Shown: in pieces, positions 1 through 6,798 of the stretch
Numbering within the stretch: position 1 is the first letter of the stretch
Layout of the letters: every line of letters begins with the position of its first letter
Source of the DNA: an uncultured Cuneatibacter sp.
Lineage (GTDB): Bacteria; Bacillota; Clostridia; Lachnospirales; Lachnospiraceae
Direction: 5' to 3'
DNA length: 64,000 bases
NCBI GenBank assembly: GCA_934234215.1
Contig: CAKQHB010000013.1
Span: forward strand, 1 to 64,000
Notes under the pieces: generated by a model
Database searches by the model: none
The model's input: the letters and a program-made list of their open reading frames with translations, nothing else
What the model was told of the DNA's origin: nothing
Program-made: the position numbers and the translations under genes

Positions 1-36
1 ACATCAGTTTAAACTCGTAACTATAATGCATAAAAA

Positions 37-70
37 TACCCTCCTTACTGGTTGTCCAGTAAAGAGGGTA
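37..70. repeat. Perfect-arm inverted repeat near the left edge
   Basis: Two 15-base arms (37-51 and 56-70) pair around a TTGT loop with a single G:T pair. On the minus strand the stem is followed by TTTTTATG, so it would act as an intrinsic terminator for leftward transcription; the only neighbour here is a plus-strand gene, so it may end a gene lying outside the window or be bidirectional. A 12-base palindrome, CAGAGCGCTCTG, follows at 76-87. Confidence 0.6.
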
Positions 71-137
71 CATATCAGAGCGCTCTGCTTTTACACAGGC
101 TTTTATTTTTTAGGAAGATAGTTAGAGGTGAAAAAAG

Positions 138-332
138 ATGATAGAAAATATTAGTGAAACAGGGAAAAAGAAAAACAAACGCAGAAAAAAGATGATCCGC
201 TGGCAGGAGTGGCTTCTCTTAGTTGCAATTGCAGCGATTATCCTGTCGCTTGCAGAATACTATCACCGGACGACATCGTGCACATATCAACCGGTGAATA
301 TACACTATGAGAACAGCGAAGGGACAGATTAA
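138..332 (+). CDS. Small basic single-pass membrane protein
   Basis: I do not recognise this 64-residue protein. The first 21 residues are very rich in Lys and Arg, followed by a hydrophobic segment at about residues 25-39 and a 24-residue polar tail with one Cys. The positive-inside rule puts the N-terminus in the cytoplasm and the tail outside. The ATG has a good ribosome binding site (AGAGGTG, 8 bases upstream), which is the main support for it being real. It ends just before the promoter of the aldolase gene. The layout resembles short division or envelope proteins of the FtsL type only in shape; no function is claimed. Confidence 0.6.
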   Translation: MIENISETGKKKNKRRKKMIRWQEWLLLVAIAAIILSLAEYYHRTTSCTYQPVNIHYENSEGTD

Positions 333-338
333 GGATGG

Positions 339-367
339 TTGTGTATTCCAACCCTGCATGTTATACT
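339..367 (+). promoter_or_regulatory. Sigma-A promoter for the aldolase gene
   Basis: TTGTGT (339-344), a 17-base spacer, then TATACT (362-367) preceded by TG for an extended -10. It lies 55 bases upstream of the chosen ATG at 423. Confidence 0.55.
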
Positions 368-422
368 GAATTTATCAAAAAAGCGGGAAATCGTTTCTCA
401 TAGAAGGATAAGGGAGAATCAC

Positions 423-1121
423 ATGGAACAGAAGCAGTATTTATCAGATGCGGAAGCAAGAGCTGCCATTATTGAAGTCGGCAAACGGATTTATCAGAAA
501 GGCTATGTGGCAGCCAATGACGGCAATATCAGCTGCAGAATCAGTGAGAATGAGATTTTAGTAACGCCTACAGGTGTTTCCAAAGGATATATGACACCGG
601 AATCTATGGTGCGGATGAATCTGGATGGAGAGATTTTGAGCGAAGGAAAGCCTTCCTCAGAAGTAAAGATGCACATTCGCGCGTATCAGGAAAATCCGGA
701 AATCAATGCAGTGGTGCATGCGCATCCCATTGTCAGCACAAGCTTCTCAATCGTAGGATTGGAAATGGCACAGCCGGTTGTGTCCGAGGCTGTTCTGGTA
801 ACAGGAAATATTCTGATCGCGCCTTATGCAGAGCCAGGTAGTTATGAAGTTCCGGAGGCAATTGCACCGTATGTGAAGGATTACAATGCAGTATTGCTGG
901 CAAATCACGGTGCACTGAGTTGGGGCAGGGATCTGTATCAGGCATTGTATCGGATGGAAGCGCTGGAGCATCAGGCACAGATTTACTTCCATTCTCTGCT
1001 GTTAGCACATATCACAGGCAAGGATGTAAACTATCTGTCCAAAGAGGCAAATGAGAATCTTGTAAAAATTCGAGAGAGAATGGGAGTAACGACCGGAGGT
1101 TTTCCGAAGGCAGATCGTTAA
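423..1121 (+). CDS. Class II aldolase/adducin family protein
   Basis: A zinc-dependent sugar-phosphate aldolase or epimerase of the L-fuculose-1-phosphate aldolase / L-ribulose-5-phosphate 4-epimerase family, cytoplasmic. In 232 residues it shows the family phosphate-binding stretch (GNIS at 34-37 and TPTG at 48-51), an SSE with the usual catalytic Glu at 80, a zinc pair HAH at 99-101, and a third His in NHG at 162. An upstream in-frame ATG-like start exists from 339, but 423 has the AGGGAGA ribosome site and fits the family length. It stands alone behind its own promoter. The substrate cannot be fixed from sequence; fuculose-, rhamnulose- or ribulose-phosphate are all possible. Confidence 0.85.
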   Translation: MEQKQYLSDAEARAAIIEVGKRIYQKGYVAANDGNISCRISENEILVTPTGVSKGYMTPESMVRMNLDGEILSEGKPSSEVKMHIRAYQENPEINAVVHAHPIVSTSFSIVGLEMAQPVVSEAVLVTGNILIAPYAEPGSYEVPEAIAPYVKDYNAVLLANHGALSWGRDLYQALYRMEALEHQAQIYFHSLLLAHITGKDVNYLSKEANENLVKIRERMGVTTGGFPKADR

Positions 1122-1221
1122 GAAACTGGCATTCTGGTAAAATTGCAGAGAAAAAATCGGGAAAATTGAAAAAAAGACATAAAGAACATAACGAAAATGT
1201 CAAAAATATTAAAAACGCTCC

Positions 1222-1390
1222 TTTACAAATTAGTAAATGTGATATATAGTTATATTATCAAATCGCGATACGTGAGAGTTACAACAACTTTCACAATGAG
1301 GGGTTAGTGAGAAAACGAAACTCTCATAAGGATGAGAGGAAAGTGTATAAGGGGTTATCAAGAGAAGCACCGCAGGAGCGGTGCTTCTTG
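1222..1390 (+). ncRNA. Candidate structured small RNA with promoter and terminator
   Basis: A sigma-A-like promoter, TTTACA (1222-1227), 17 bases, TATAGT (1245-1250), is followed by about 130 non-coding bases that fold locally: a stem at 1321-1338 (CTCTCAT / ATGAGAG) and a terminal 11-bp GC-rich stem (1363-1373 with 1378-1388, loop AGGA). No convincing ORF with a ribosome site lies inside. It matches no riboswitch or small-RNA consensus I know, and no gene follows on the same strand, which argues for an independent RNA rather than a leader. The terminator has only a weak U-tract. Confidence 0.4.
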
Positions 1391-1392
1391 CG

Positions 1393-1530
1393 TTGCTTGA
1401 TAGGAAATTGCGTCGCATTTCCTATCAAGCAAAAAGCGCTCCGCGTGGATCGCACTGCGGCGGAAAAGAAATTTGTCGCTTTGCGACCCGCTGCAGGCGG
1501 AGAATCCTGCGGAGCAGGATTCTATTTTTA
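1393..1530 (+). repeat. Dispersed terminator-associated element, copy A (full)
   Basis: Full copy of the repeat family described in the findings. It begins right after the terminal hairpin of the candidate RNA. Parts in order: an AT-flanked stem containing TAGGAAAT/ATTTCCTA with outer TTGCTTGA/TCAAGCA arms, a GC-rich segment with CCGC...GCGG pairing, a GTCGC/GCGAC hairpin, and a final 10-bp stem (1501-1510 with 1514-1523) followed by ATTTTTAT. Confidence 0.85.
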
Positions 1531-1541
1531 TAGAAAAGGAC

Positions 1542-1584
1542 AAACTGTGGGAATCACCAGATGGTGTGCTTCCACAGTTTTTTT
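1542..1584. terminator. Bidirectional terminator
   Basis: Stem AAACTGTGG (1542-1550) with CCACAGTTT (1572-1580) and a T run on the plus strand. The loop holds the last codons and stop of the minus-strand gene that ends at 1554. Confidence 0.65.
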
Positions 1585-1856
1585 CGTTCCGGATCTTCGT
1601 GCTGTTCGTTGAGCCAGACGAGTGCCTGAGAAATACCCTCCTCGCTGAAGGGAAATTCTGCTGAGACGATCAGTTCCGGGTCCGTGGCTTCAAAACAAAA
1701 AGGCTCCGGCCAGTTGAATGCTTCGAGGGCGACGTTGCTCTTTCCATCTTCTCCACCTTTCTTTGCGCGGAGCATGAAGCGCATTCCGTCATCGCTGCCC
1801 TTGAAGGATAGCTTTTTAATAAATTCTAAATGCATGACAAGTTTTTCTGTAATCAT
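1554..1856 (-). CDS. Hypothetical protein, 100 aa
   Basis: Not recognised. It is a soluble, acidic protein of 100 residues, without Cys, membrane segments or a signal peptide. It follows the UlaG-like hydrolase gene on the same strand by 60 bases and probably shares its transcript. Its stop codon lies within the loop of the terminator at 1542-1584. Codon use resembles the neighbours, which supports a real gene; the overlapping plus-strand reading frame in 1684-1920 lacks a plausible start. Confidence 0.55.
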   Translation of the reverse strand: MITEKLVMHLEFIKKLSFKGSDDGMRFMLRAKKGGEDGKSNVALEAFNWPEPFCFEATDPELIVSAEFPFSEEGISQALVWLNEQHEDPERKKLWKHTIW

Positions 1857-1916
1857 AAAATTCTCCGAAAAGAAAAGCGGACGTTTTCACGCTGCCTTTC
1901 TGTCTGGCTCCGTTGT

Positions 1917-2777
1917 TTAGAAATGGGTATACAGGTATGGTTCACCGATGCGAAGGATATGCCAGGCATGATCCGACTGTGTCTGTTCCATATAATGAGC
2001 GAAGATTAAGGGATCCTCCTCGTTGCCTCGCATCATATCATAATGGGTGGGAATGACCGTCTGACAATCAATCTCCTGTGCAAAAAGAGCGGCTTCCTGG
2101 GGTGTCATGTTGCCGATGATATTGTGAGACTCCCGCACCCAATCTCTGCCGTTGATGGGCAGAAAAGCGAGATGAACCGGACCGAGAGCGCGAACATCTG
2201 CAACAAGGCGCTCCGTTGCAACGGCATCTCCGCAATGAAAAACGGTGATTTTTCCAAGATGGAACGCGTAGCCGAGAGCTTTTTCATTGCCGGCGGCATC
2301 AGTACGGTACACATCGTGGGGAACTGCCACTGCTGTAACAGAAATCTCCGGGAACAGATCGCGGGACTCGCCCTGTCGGAGTCCGGTGACACGATCGGCA
2401 AATGGTGCGATCACATCGGAAATCTCATCGAGGATTCCGGCAGGAACAAAGAACGGTACCTGCGGATGAGAAGCAGCCAGTCTGCGGATCGTATCCGGCT
2501 GAAAATGATCAAGGTGATTGTGCGTGCAGAAAACGGCATCTACCGGAAACTCTGCGCCTGCAGAAAAGGGCGGTGCAAAGTGTGTGCGGCAGACTCCTTC
2601 TGCATTGTAGATTGGTTCCAGAACCGGATCGATCAGAAGAATCTTTCCGGCATATTTCAGGAAGACACCGCATTGTCCGATGCGCCAGATCGCAATAGAA
2701 TGAGACGTTGTCTCCAGCTCATTCAGAGCACGGATCAAAGTCTCTCCACTGCAAAACCAGTTTTGGTCCAAATACAT
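1917..2777 (-). CDS. UlaG-like metallo-beta-lactamase-fold hydrolase
   Basis: A 286-residue protein with the metallo-beta-lactamase fold, related to the UlaG (L-ascorbate-6-phosphate lactonase) and YtkL-like branch. Metal-binding residues are visible: HNHLDH at 86-91, His154, Asp184 in HCGDA, and His245 in PTHYD. It has no signal peptide, so it acts in the cytoplasm. Ula PTS genes are absent nearby, so an ascorbate role is not supported; sugar-lactone or other ester hydrolysis is possible. It is the first gene of a two-gene minus-strand unit and diverges from the sugar carrier at 2970. Confidence 0.8.
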   Translation of the reverse strand: MYLDQNWFCSGETLIRALNELETTSHSIAIWRIGQCGVFLKYAGKILLIDPVLEPIYNAEGVCRTHFAPPFSAGAEFPVDAVFCTHNHLDHFQPDTIRRLAASHPQVPFFVPAGILDEISDVIAPFADRVTGLRQGESRDLFPEISVTAVAVPHDVYRTDAAGNEKALGYAFHLGKITVFHCGDAVATERLVADVRALGPVHLAFLPINGRDWVRESHNIIGNMTPQEAALFAQEIDCQTVIPTHYDMMRGNEEDPLIFAHYMEQTQSDHAWHILRIGEPYLYTHF

Positions 2778-2806
2778 AGTTGAAACCCTCCCAATTCGAT
2801 TTTTGT

Positions 2807-2888
2807 TACCGCTATTTTACCATGACCGATAATGGAAAACAATAAAATTAACATGACAAAAGACCATGAGAATGTTAAGATAGCGGTA
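2807..2888. promoter_or_regulatory. Nested inverted repeats between divergent genes
   Basis: An outer pair TACCGCTAT (2807-2815) / ATAGCGGTA (2880-2888) encloses an inner pair TTAACAT (2848-2854) / ATGTTAA (2872-2878). They sit in the 192-base gap between the UlaG-like gene and the MFS gene. This is a plausible operator pair for a regulator encoded elsewhere. Confidence 0.35.
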
Positions 2889-2969
2889 GAATACTTCGTG
2901 GAAAGATCACTCTGCTTTTTTTGCTTCTGGGGGGAGTAAAGAAGTGGAGCAGATCGGATTGGAGGGTTT

Positions 2970-4259
2970 ATGAAACTCAATTACAAGCGGACATTTTTTG
3001 TCGGACTGGCGTTTATGTCGATCTGTGCATTTTGGCAGATGTACGATTCCATCATACCGCTGATTCTGCAAAATACGTTCCATCTGAAGGAAACCGTGAC
3101 GGGCACGATCATGGCAGCGGACAATGTTCTGGCAGTCGTATTGCTGCCGCTTCTCGGTGCATTGTCGGATAAGGCAGATACGCCGTGGGGCAGACGGACG
3201 CCGTTTATCGTAGTCGGAACGGCGCTGGCGGTTCTCTTTTTGATGCTGATCCCAATCGCAGACCGCACAGAAAATATGGTGCTGTTTATCTGCAGTCTCG
3301 GTGCGCTGCTCGTGAGTATGGGATTATATCGTTCGCCTGCGGTTGCGCTGATGCCGGATCTGACACCCAAGCCCATGAGAAGTCAGGCAAATGCGGTCAT
3401 TAACCTGATGGGTGCAGTCGGCGGTATTTACACCCTGATCATGATAAAAATTTTAGTTGGTTCGGATTCAAAACCGGATTACTTCCCGCTGTTCCTCAGC
3501 ATTGGACTTTTGATGGTAGCGGCTGTTGTGGTTCTTGTGCTGACGATTCGTGAGAAAAAACTTGCGATGCAGATCGCAGCGGAGTATCCTGATGAGCCGG
3601 AAACAAAAACGGAGGCATCCAAACAGTCAGAAGCAAAGACGAAGCTTCCCGCAGATGTACGCCGCAGTCTGAACTTTATCCTGCTGTCGATTTTCTTCTG
3701 GTTTGCCGCGTACAACGCAGTCACAACGGCATTTTCCAGATACACACAGAAAGTGTGGGGACTGGAAGGCGGCGGCTTCGCAAATTGTCTGATGGTAGCG
3801 ACGGTTGCTGCGATTCTCAGTTATATTCCGCTGGGTGCGCTGGCAGCAAAGGTTGGTCGAAAGAAGAGTATCTTCCTCGGACTTTGCCTGATGCTCGTCA
3901 GCTATTTTGCAGCAAACTTCTTTAACGCTTATCACGGCATCATCAATGTGTTCTTCGCTCTGATCGGTGTTGGCTGGGCGGCAATCAGTGTCAATTCGCT
4001 GCCGATGGTTGTAGAAATGTGCTCCATCGGAGATGTGGGTCGCTACACCGGATTGTATTATACATTCTCGATGTCGGCACAGATTATGACGCCGATCCTG
4101 TCCGGATTCCTGCTGCAGCATATTTCCTATCGGACATTGTTCCCGTATGCATGCATTTTCACCGTTTTGGCAATGCTGACAATGACGCAGGTGCGCCACG
4201 GCGATTCCAAGCCGGAAAAGAAGGCGAAAGTGTTGGAAAACTTTGATGTAGATGACTAA
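2970..4259 (+). CDS. MFS/GPH-type sugar transporter (SLC45-like)
   Basis: A 12-span integral membrane carrier of 429 residues. The loop between spans 2 and 3 carries SDKADTPWGRRTPF (66-79), typical of sugar:cation symporters of the GPH/SLC45 group (sucrose- and maltose-type carriers). A hydrophilic central loop, about 194-230, separates the two six-helix halves. The ATG has GGAGGG 5 bases upstream. The gene for a glycerophosphodiesterase follows 21 bases after the stop, so the two are probably co-transcribed. Substrate not determinable; an alpha-glucoside would fit the GH31 gene 2.5 kb downstream, but that is inference. Confidence 0.8.
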   Translation: MKLNYKRTFFVGLAFMSICAFWQMYDSIIPLILQNTFHLKETVTGTIMAADNVLAVVLLPLLGALSDKADTPWGRRTPFIVVGTALAVLFLMLIPIADRTENMVLFICSLGALLVSMGLYRSPAVALMPDLTPKPMRSQANAVINLMGAVGGIYTLIMIKILVGSDSKPDYFPLFLSIGLLMVAAVVVLVLTIREKKLAMQIAAEYPDEPETKTEASKQSEAKTKLPADVRRSLNFILLSIFFWFAAYNAVTTAFSRYTQKVWGLEGGGFANCLMVATVAAILSYIPLGALAAKVGRKKSIFLGLCLMLVSYFAANFFNAYHGIINVFFALIGVGWAAISVNSLPMVVEMCSIGDVGRYTGLYYTFSMSAQIMTPILSGFLLQHISYRTLFPYACIFTVLAMLTMTQVRHGDSKPEKKAKVLENFDVDD

Positions 4260-4280
4260 AAAACGGAGGTATCAAACATC

Positions 4281-5108
4281 ATGAAACGCAGAAAAAAGAA
4301 AAAGTTACCCTGCTTGCTCCATACTGCTGCACTGGCATATCTCGGTGCGATCACGCCGCGCCTGATCCATCGCCCACAGCGTGCATCTCAGATTTACTAT
4401 GCACACAGAGGATTGCATGATAATGAGAGTGAGGCTCCTGAAAATACGCTGGCAGCTTTCAAAAAGGCAGTGGATCAAGGTTATGGCATCGAGTTGGATG
4501 TTCAGTTGACAAAGGATGGTCAGGTTGTAGTGGCACACGATTTTACGCTGAAGCGCAACTGTGGTGTGAATCTGGATATTGACACGCTGACCTATGAAGA
4601 ACTGCAGCGCTTCCCGGTCTTCAAGTCCAACGAGCGTATTCCGCTGTTCACTGACGTTCTGCAAGTGATAGATGGGAAAGTGCCGCTGATCGTAGAATTG
4701 AAATACAAAAACGGCAGTAAGATCTGTGAAAAAGCGGACGCGATCCTGCAGCAGTACCATGGCGATTATGTCATCGAATCCTTCCATCCTCAGGCAGTAT
4801 TCTGGTATCGAAAAAATCGCCCGGATATTTGCAGAGGGCAGCTGTCTTCAAACTACGACAAAGATGGCGACCACAGCCCGATCCATTGGGCGATGCGCCA
4901 TCTGCTGACTAACTTCCTGACAGCGCCGGACTTTATCGCATACAACTGCCGGGACAAAAAAGCCCTGTCCAAAAACATCTGCCGCATCCTCTATGGAATC
5001 CCGTGCTACGCATGGACCATCAGGAGCCAGGAAGAACTGGAAGCGTGCAGAGAATACTTTGATTATTTTATTTTTGAAGGGTTTATACCAGAGGATACAA
5101 CCAATTAG
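4281..5108 (+). CDS. Glycerophosphodiester phosphodiesterase family protein
   Basis: Hydrolyses glycerophosphodiesters to glycerol-3-phosphate and an alcohol. Family residues are present in 275 residues: AHRG with His42-Arg43, PENT at 53-56, Glu71-x-Asp73 in IELDV, and catalytic His86 in AHD. The first 8 residues are Arg/Lys-rich, followed by a weakly hydrophobic stretch (11-25), so it may be membrane attached on the cytoplasmic side. The ribosome site is CGGAGGT. It lies 21 bases behind the sugar carrier. Confidence 0.88.
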   Translation: MKRRKKKKLPCLLHTAALAYLGAITPRLIHRPQRASQIYYAHRGLHDNESEAPENTLAAFKKAVDQGYGIELDVQLTKDGQVVVAHDFTLKRNCGVNLDIDTLTYEELQRFPVFKSNERIPLFTDVLQVIDGKVPLIVELKYKNGSKICEKADAILQQYHGDYVIESFHPQAVFWYRKNRPDICRGQLSSNYDKDGDHSPIHWAMRHLLTNFLTAPDFIAYNCRDKKALSKNICRILYGIPCYAWTIRSQEELEACREYFDYFIFEGFIPEDTTN

Positions 5109-5130
5109 TCTACGGAGTGCATTGTAATCA

Positions 5131-5300
5131 CAAGAAAGAGACCCCATGAATCCCCGTGCATTTTCTCCAGAATTTTCGCAGCTTTTCCCGCACAGGAGCG
5201 AAACTCGCCTGTCGGCTCAAACAGTCGCTCCTGCACGGTCGCTGCATCAATTCTGTATCGAAAAATTGCACGAAGGGATTGCATGAGTTCTCTTTCTTGC
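5131..5300. repeat. Long imperfect inverted repeat / structured element
   Basis: Outer arms of nearly 60 bases (about 5131-5183 and 5241-5300) pair with a few mismatches and small bulges: CAAGAAAGAGA at 5131 pairs with TCTCTTTCTTG ending at 5300, with matching CATG, GTGCA and CAGAATT blocks further in. An inner stem (AGGAGCGA / TCGCTCCT) fills the centre. No ORF is present. It could be a structured RNA, a long 3' hairpin of the upstream transcript, or a small non-autonomous mobile element. Confidence 0.6.
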
Positions 5301-5403
5301 TATACATGCATCGGTAGCCGAATCAAGTGTTGACTCTGGCAGGGGAAGCATTTGATTTGGAAATGAAAAATTGTTTATATGTGAGAAAAAGGAGGATTAT
5401 TTC

Positions 5404-5583
5404 ATGGCGAAGGATGATAGATTTGAGAAAGTATATTCGCAGGGAGTTCTGACAACAACAGAAATCTGGGTGGATAAAGAGACGGGTGTGAATTATCTAT
5501 TTCACGCCGAAGGAAATGCAGGAGGACTGACACCACTGCTGGATCGGGAAGGAAAGCCCGTAATCTCTCCGAAAGTAAACTGA
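5404..5583 (+). CDS. DUF6440-like small protein
   Basis: A 59-residue soluble protein with the pattern MAKDDRFEKV...TTEIWVDKETGVNYLF...GGLTPLLD-x-x-GKP, which I recognise as the small DUF6440-type family common in gut Firmicutes; its function is unknown. I chose the ATG at 5404 because AGGAGG lies 7 bases upstream; an earlier in-frame ATG at 5371 has no ribosome site. It stands alone after the large inverted repeat. Confidence 0.75.
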   Translation: MAKDDRFEKVYSQGVLTTTEIWVDKETGVNYLFHAEGNAGGLTPLLDREGKPVISPKVN

Positions 5584-5717
5584 GAAGTCAAAAGTAAAAA
5601 TAAAAAAGAACACAGGAACACCTAACTAACAAACCAATCTTTTGCTTTTTGGTTTGCGAATTGTGAGTGGTAAGTAAGCTGGAAGAGACTTATTTGGCAT
5701 CACAGTAGCTAAGGTTG

Positions 5718-5759
5718 AATAAGCCGCGGGAAATACACGGGTTTTTCCCGCGGCTTATT
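5718..5759. terminator. Strong hairpin between convergent genes
   Basis: A 13-bp GC-rich stem, 5718-5730 with 5747-5759, extended inward by GGGAAA/TTTCCC. It lies between the DUF6440 gene and the end of the minus-strand hydrolase gene. T-runs after the stem are poor on both strands, so termination strength is uncertain. Confidence 0.5.
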
Positions 5760-5789
5760 CGATCGGGCTATGTGAGAAAGGCAGAGAAC

Positions 5790-6590
5790 TTACAGTTCGA
5801 AACTCTCTAAATCCTCCGGTACATACAGGTTTCCCTTATAGTACGCCTTGCCTTCCGCCGTATATTTCTCTTTTCTATCCGCCAGGTTTTTATCCTCGGT
5901 GTGATACAGGATGAGGTTTTCTGCGCCCAGCTGCTCCGCCAGTTCGCAGGCATCTTTGACGGTGGAGTGATGTTTTTCGTAGGGCTTGAAGCGGTCGCGC
6001 TCGCCGTAGAGGCAGAAGGCTTCGTGAAGCAGCCAGGTGCTGTCTTTGGCATAAGGCTCCTCGATGGGATTGTAGGGTTCGTCGCCGCAGCAAGTCAGCT
6101 TCTTGCCGGGAGCGTATTCCATGGAAAATCCAAACTGTTTTGCCTTTGTGGAGCCGATATCAAAAAATGTGGTGGGATGTCCCAGCAGCGTATGGGTGTC
6201 GCCATCCTCCAACGGAATAAAGTGGAACCGCTCGTCAATGTGTGCGGCATCCTTTTTACCGAGGAGCTGCAGGGCAAGCTGCTTTAACAGGTCGATCAGT
6301 TCAGTGTGCGCGTAAAGCCATGCTTCCCCATCGTAATTGCCGCGGGTCATATTTTGACAAATCATGCGCAGCATCCAGATGATGCCCAGCAGATGATCGA
6401 TGTGCTTGTGGGTGACGAAGATATGGCGAACATCTTTCCAGTCAACACCACAGGTTTTCAGACGGGTGAGCAGTTGATTTCCGCCGCCGCCATCCACCAG
6501 CAGGTAATCGCCGGCCTCTTCTAATAAGAAACAAGTATTGTAGCAGTCTGTCACGGCTGCATTTCCGGTTCCGAGCAGTGTTAATTTCAT
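5790..6590 (-). CDS. RNase Z-like MBL-fold metallohydrolase
   Basis: A 266-residue cytoplasmic metallo-beta-lactamase-fold protein. The N-terminal LGTGNA, the metal motif HKHIDH (61-66), a CGDE block and a late LYHTEDKN (His ligand) match the ElaC/RNase Z-like and arylsulfatase-like branch. It lacks the flexible exosite arm of true tRNase Z as far as I can see, so tRNA 3' processing is not claimed. The start is the ATG with TGGAGG 6 bases upstream; the longer frame adds 11 residues without a ribosome site. Single minus-strand gene. Confidence 0.75.
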   Translation of the reverse strand: MKLTLLGTGNAAVTDCYNTCFLLEEAGDYLLVDGGGGNQLLTRLKTCGVDWKDVRHIFVTHKHIDHLLGIIWMLRMICQNMTRGNYDGEAWLYAHTELIDLLKQLALQLLGKKDAAHIDERFHFIPLEDGDTHTLLGHPTTFFDIGSTKAKQFGFSMEYAPGKKLTCCGDEPYNPIEEPYAKDSTWLLHEAFCLYGERDRFKPYEKHHSTVKDACELAEQLGAENLILYHTEDKNLADRKEKYTAEGKAYYKGNLYVPEDLESFEL

Positions 6591-6798
6591 AAATCCTCCA
6601 TTCAGGAGCGTGAAAAGTGCCACGCGAGATTATTTGAAAAATTGGCAGAATCAGTGTAACACAGCCGTAGAAATTTGTAAATTTCAGAATCGTGAAATTG
6701 CAGCAAAAATCGCTCATTTTCCTACTAGGCAAAAGGGACAGAAGCGGATAAAATGAACTTGTAAGAATAAAAAGAGCACGAGAAGTGTTGGAGGGATT

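Noticed and set aside
1222..1390. Known riboswitch (SAM, THF, lysine, c-di-GMP, T-box) or 6S RNA
   Set aside because: None of the conserved core motifs could be found, and no gene follows on the same strand.
1307..1612. Open frame of 101 codons across repeat copy A
   Set aside because: It is the translation of a non-coding repeat; similar false frames occur in copies B and C.
2043..2783. Plus-strand open frame of 246 codons over the UlaG-like gene
   Set aside because: The minus strand carries the complete metal-binding motifs; this frame has no family signal.
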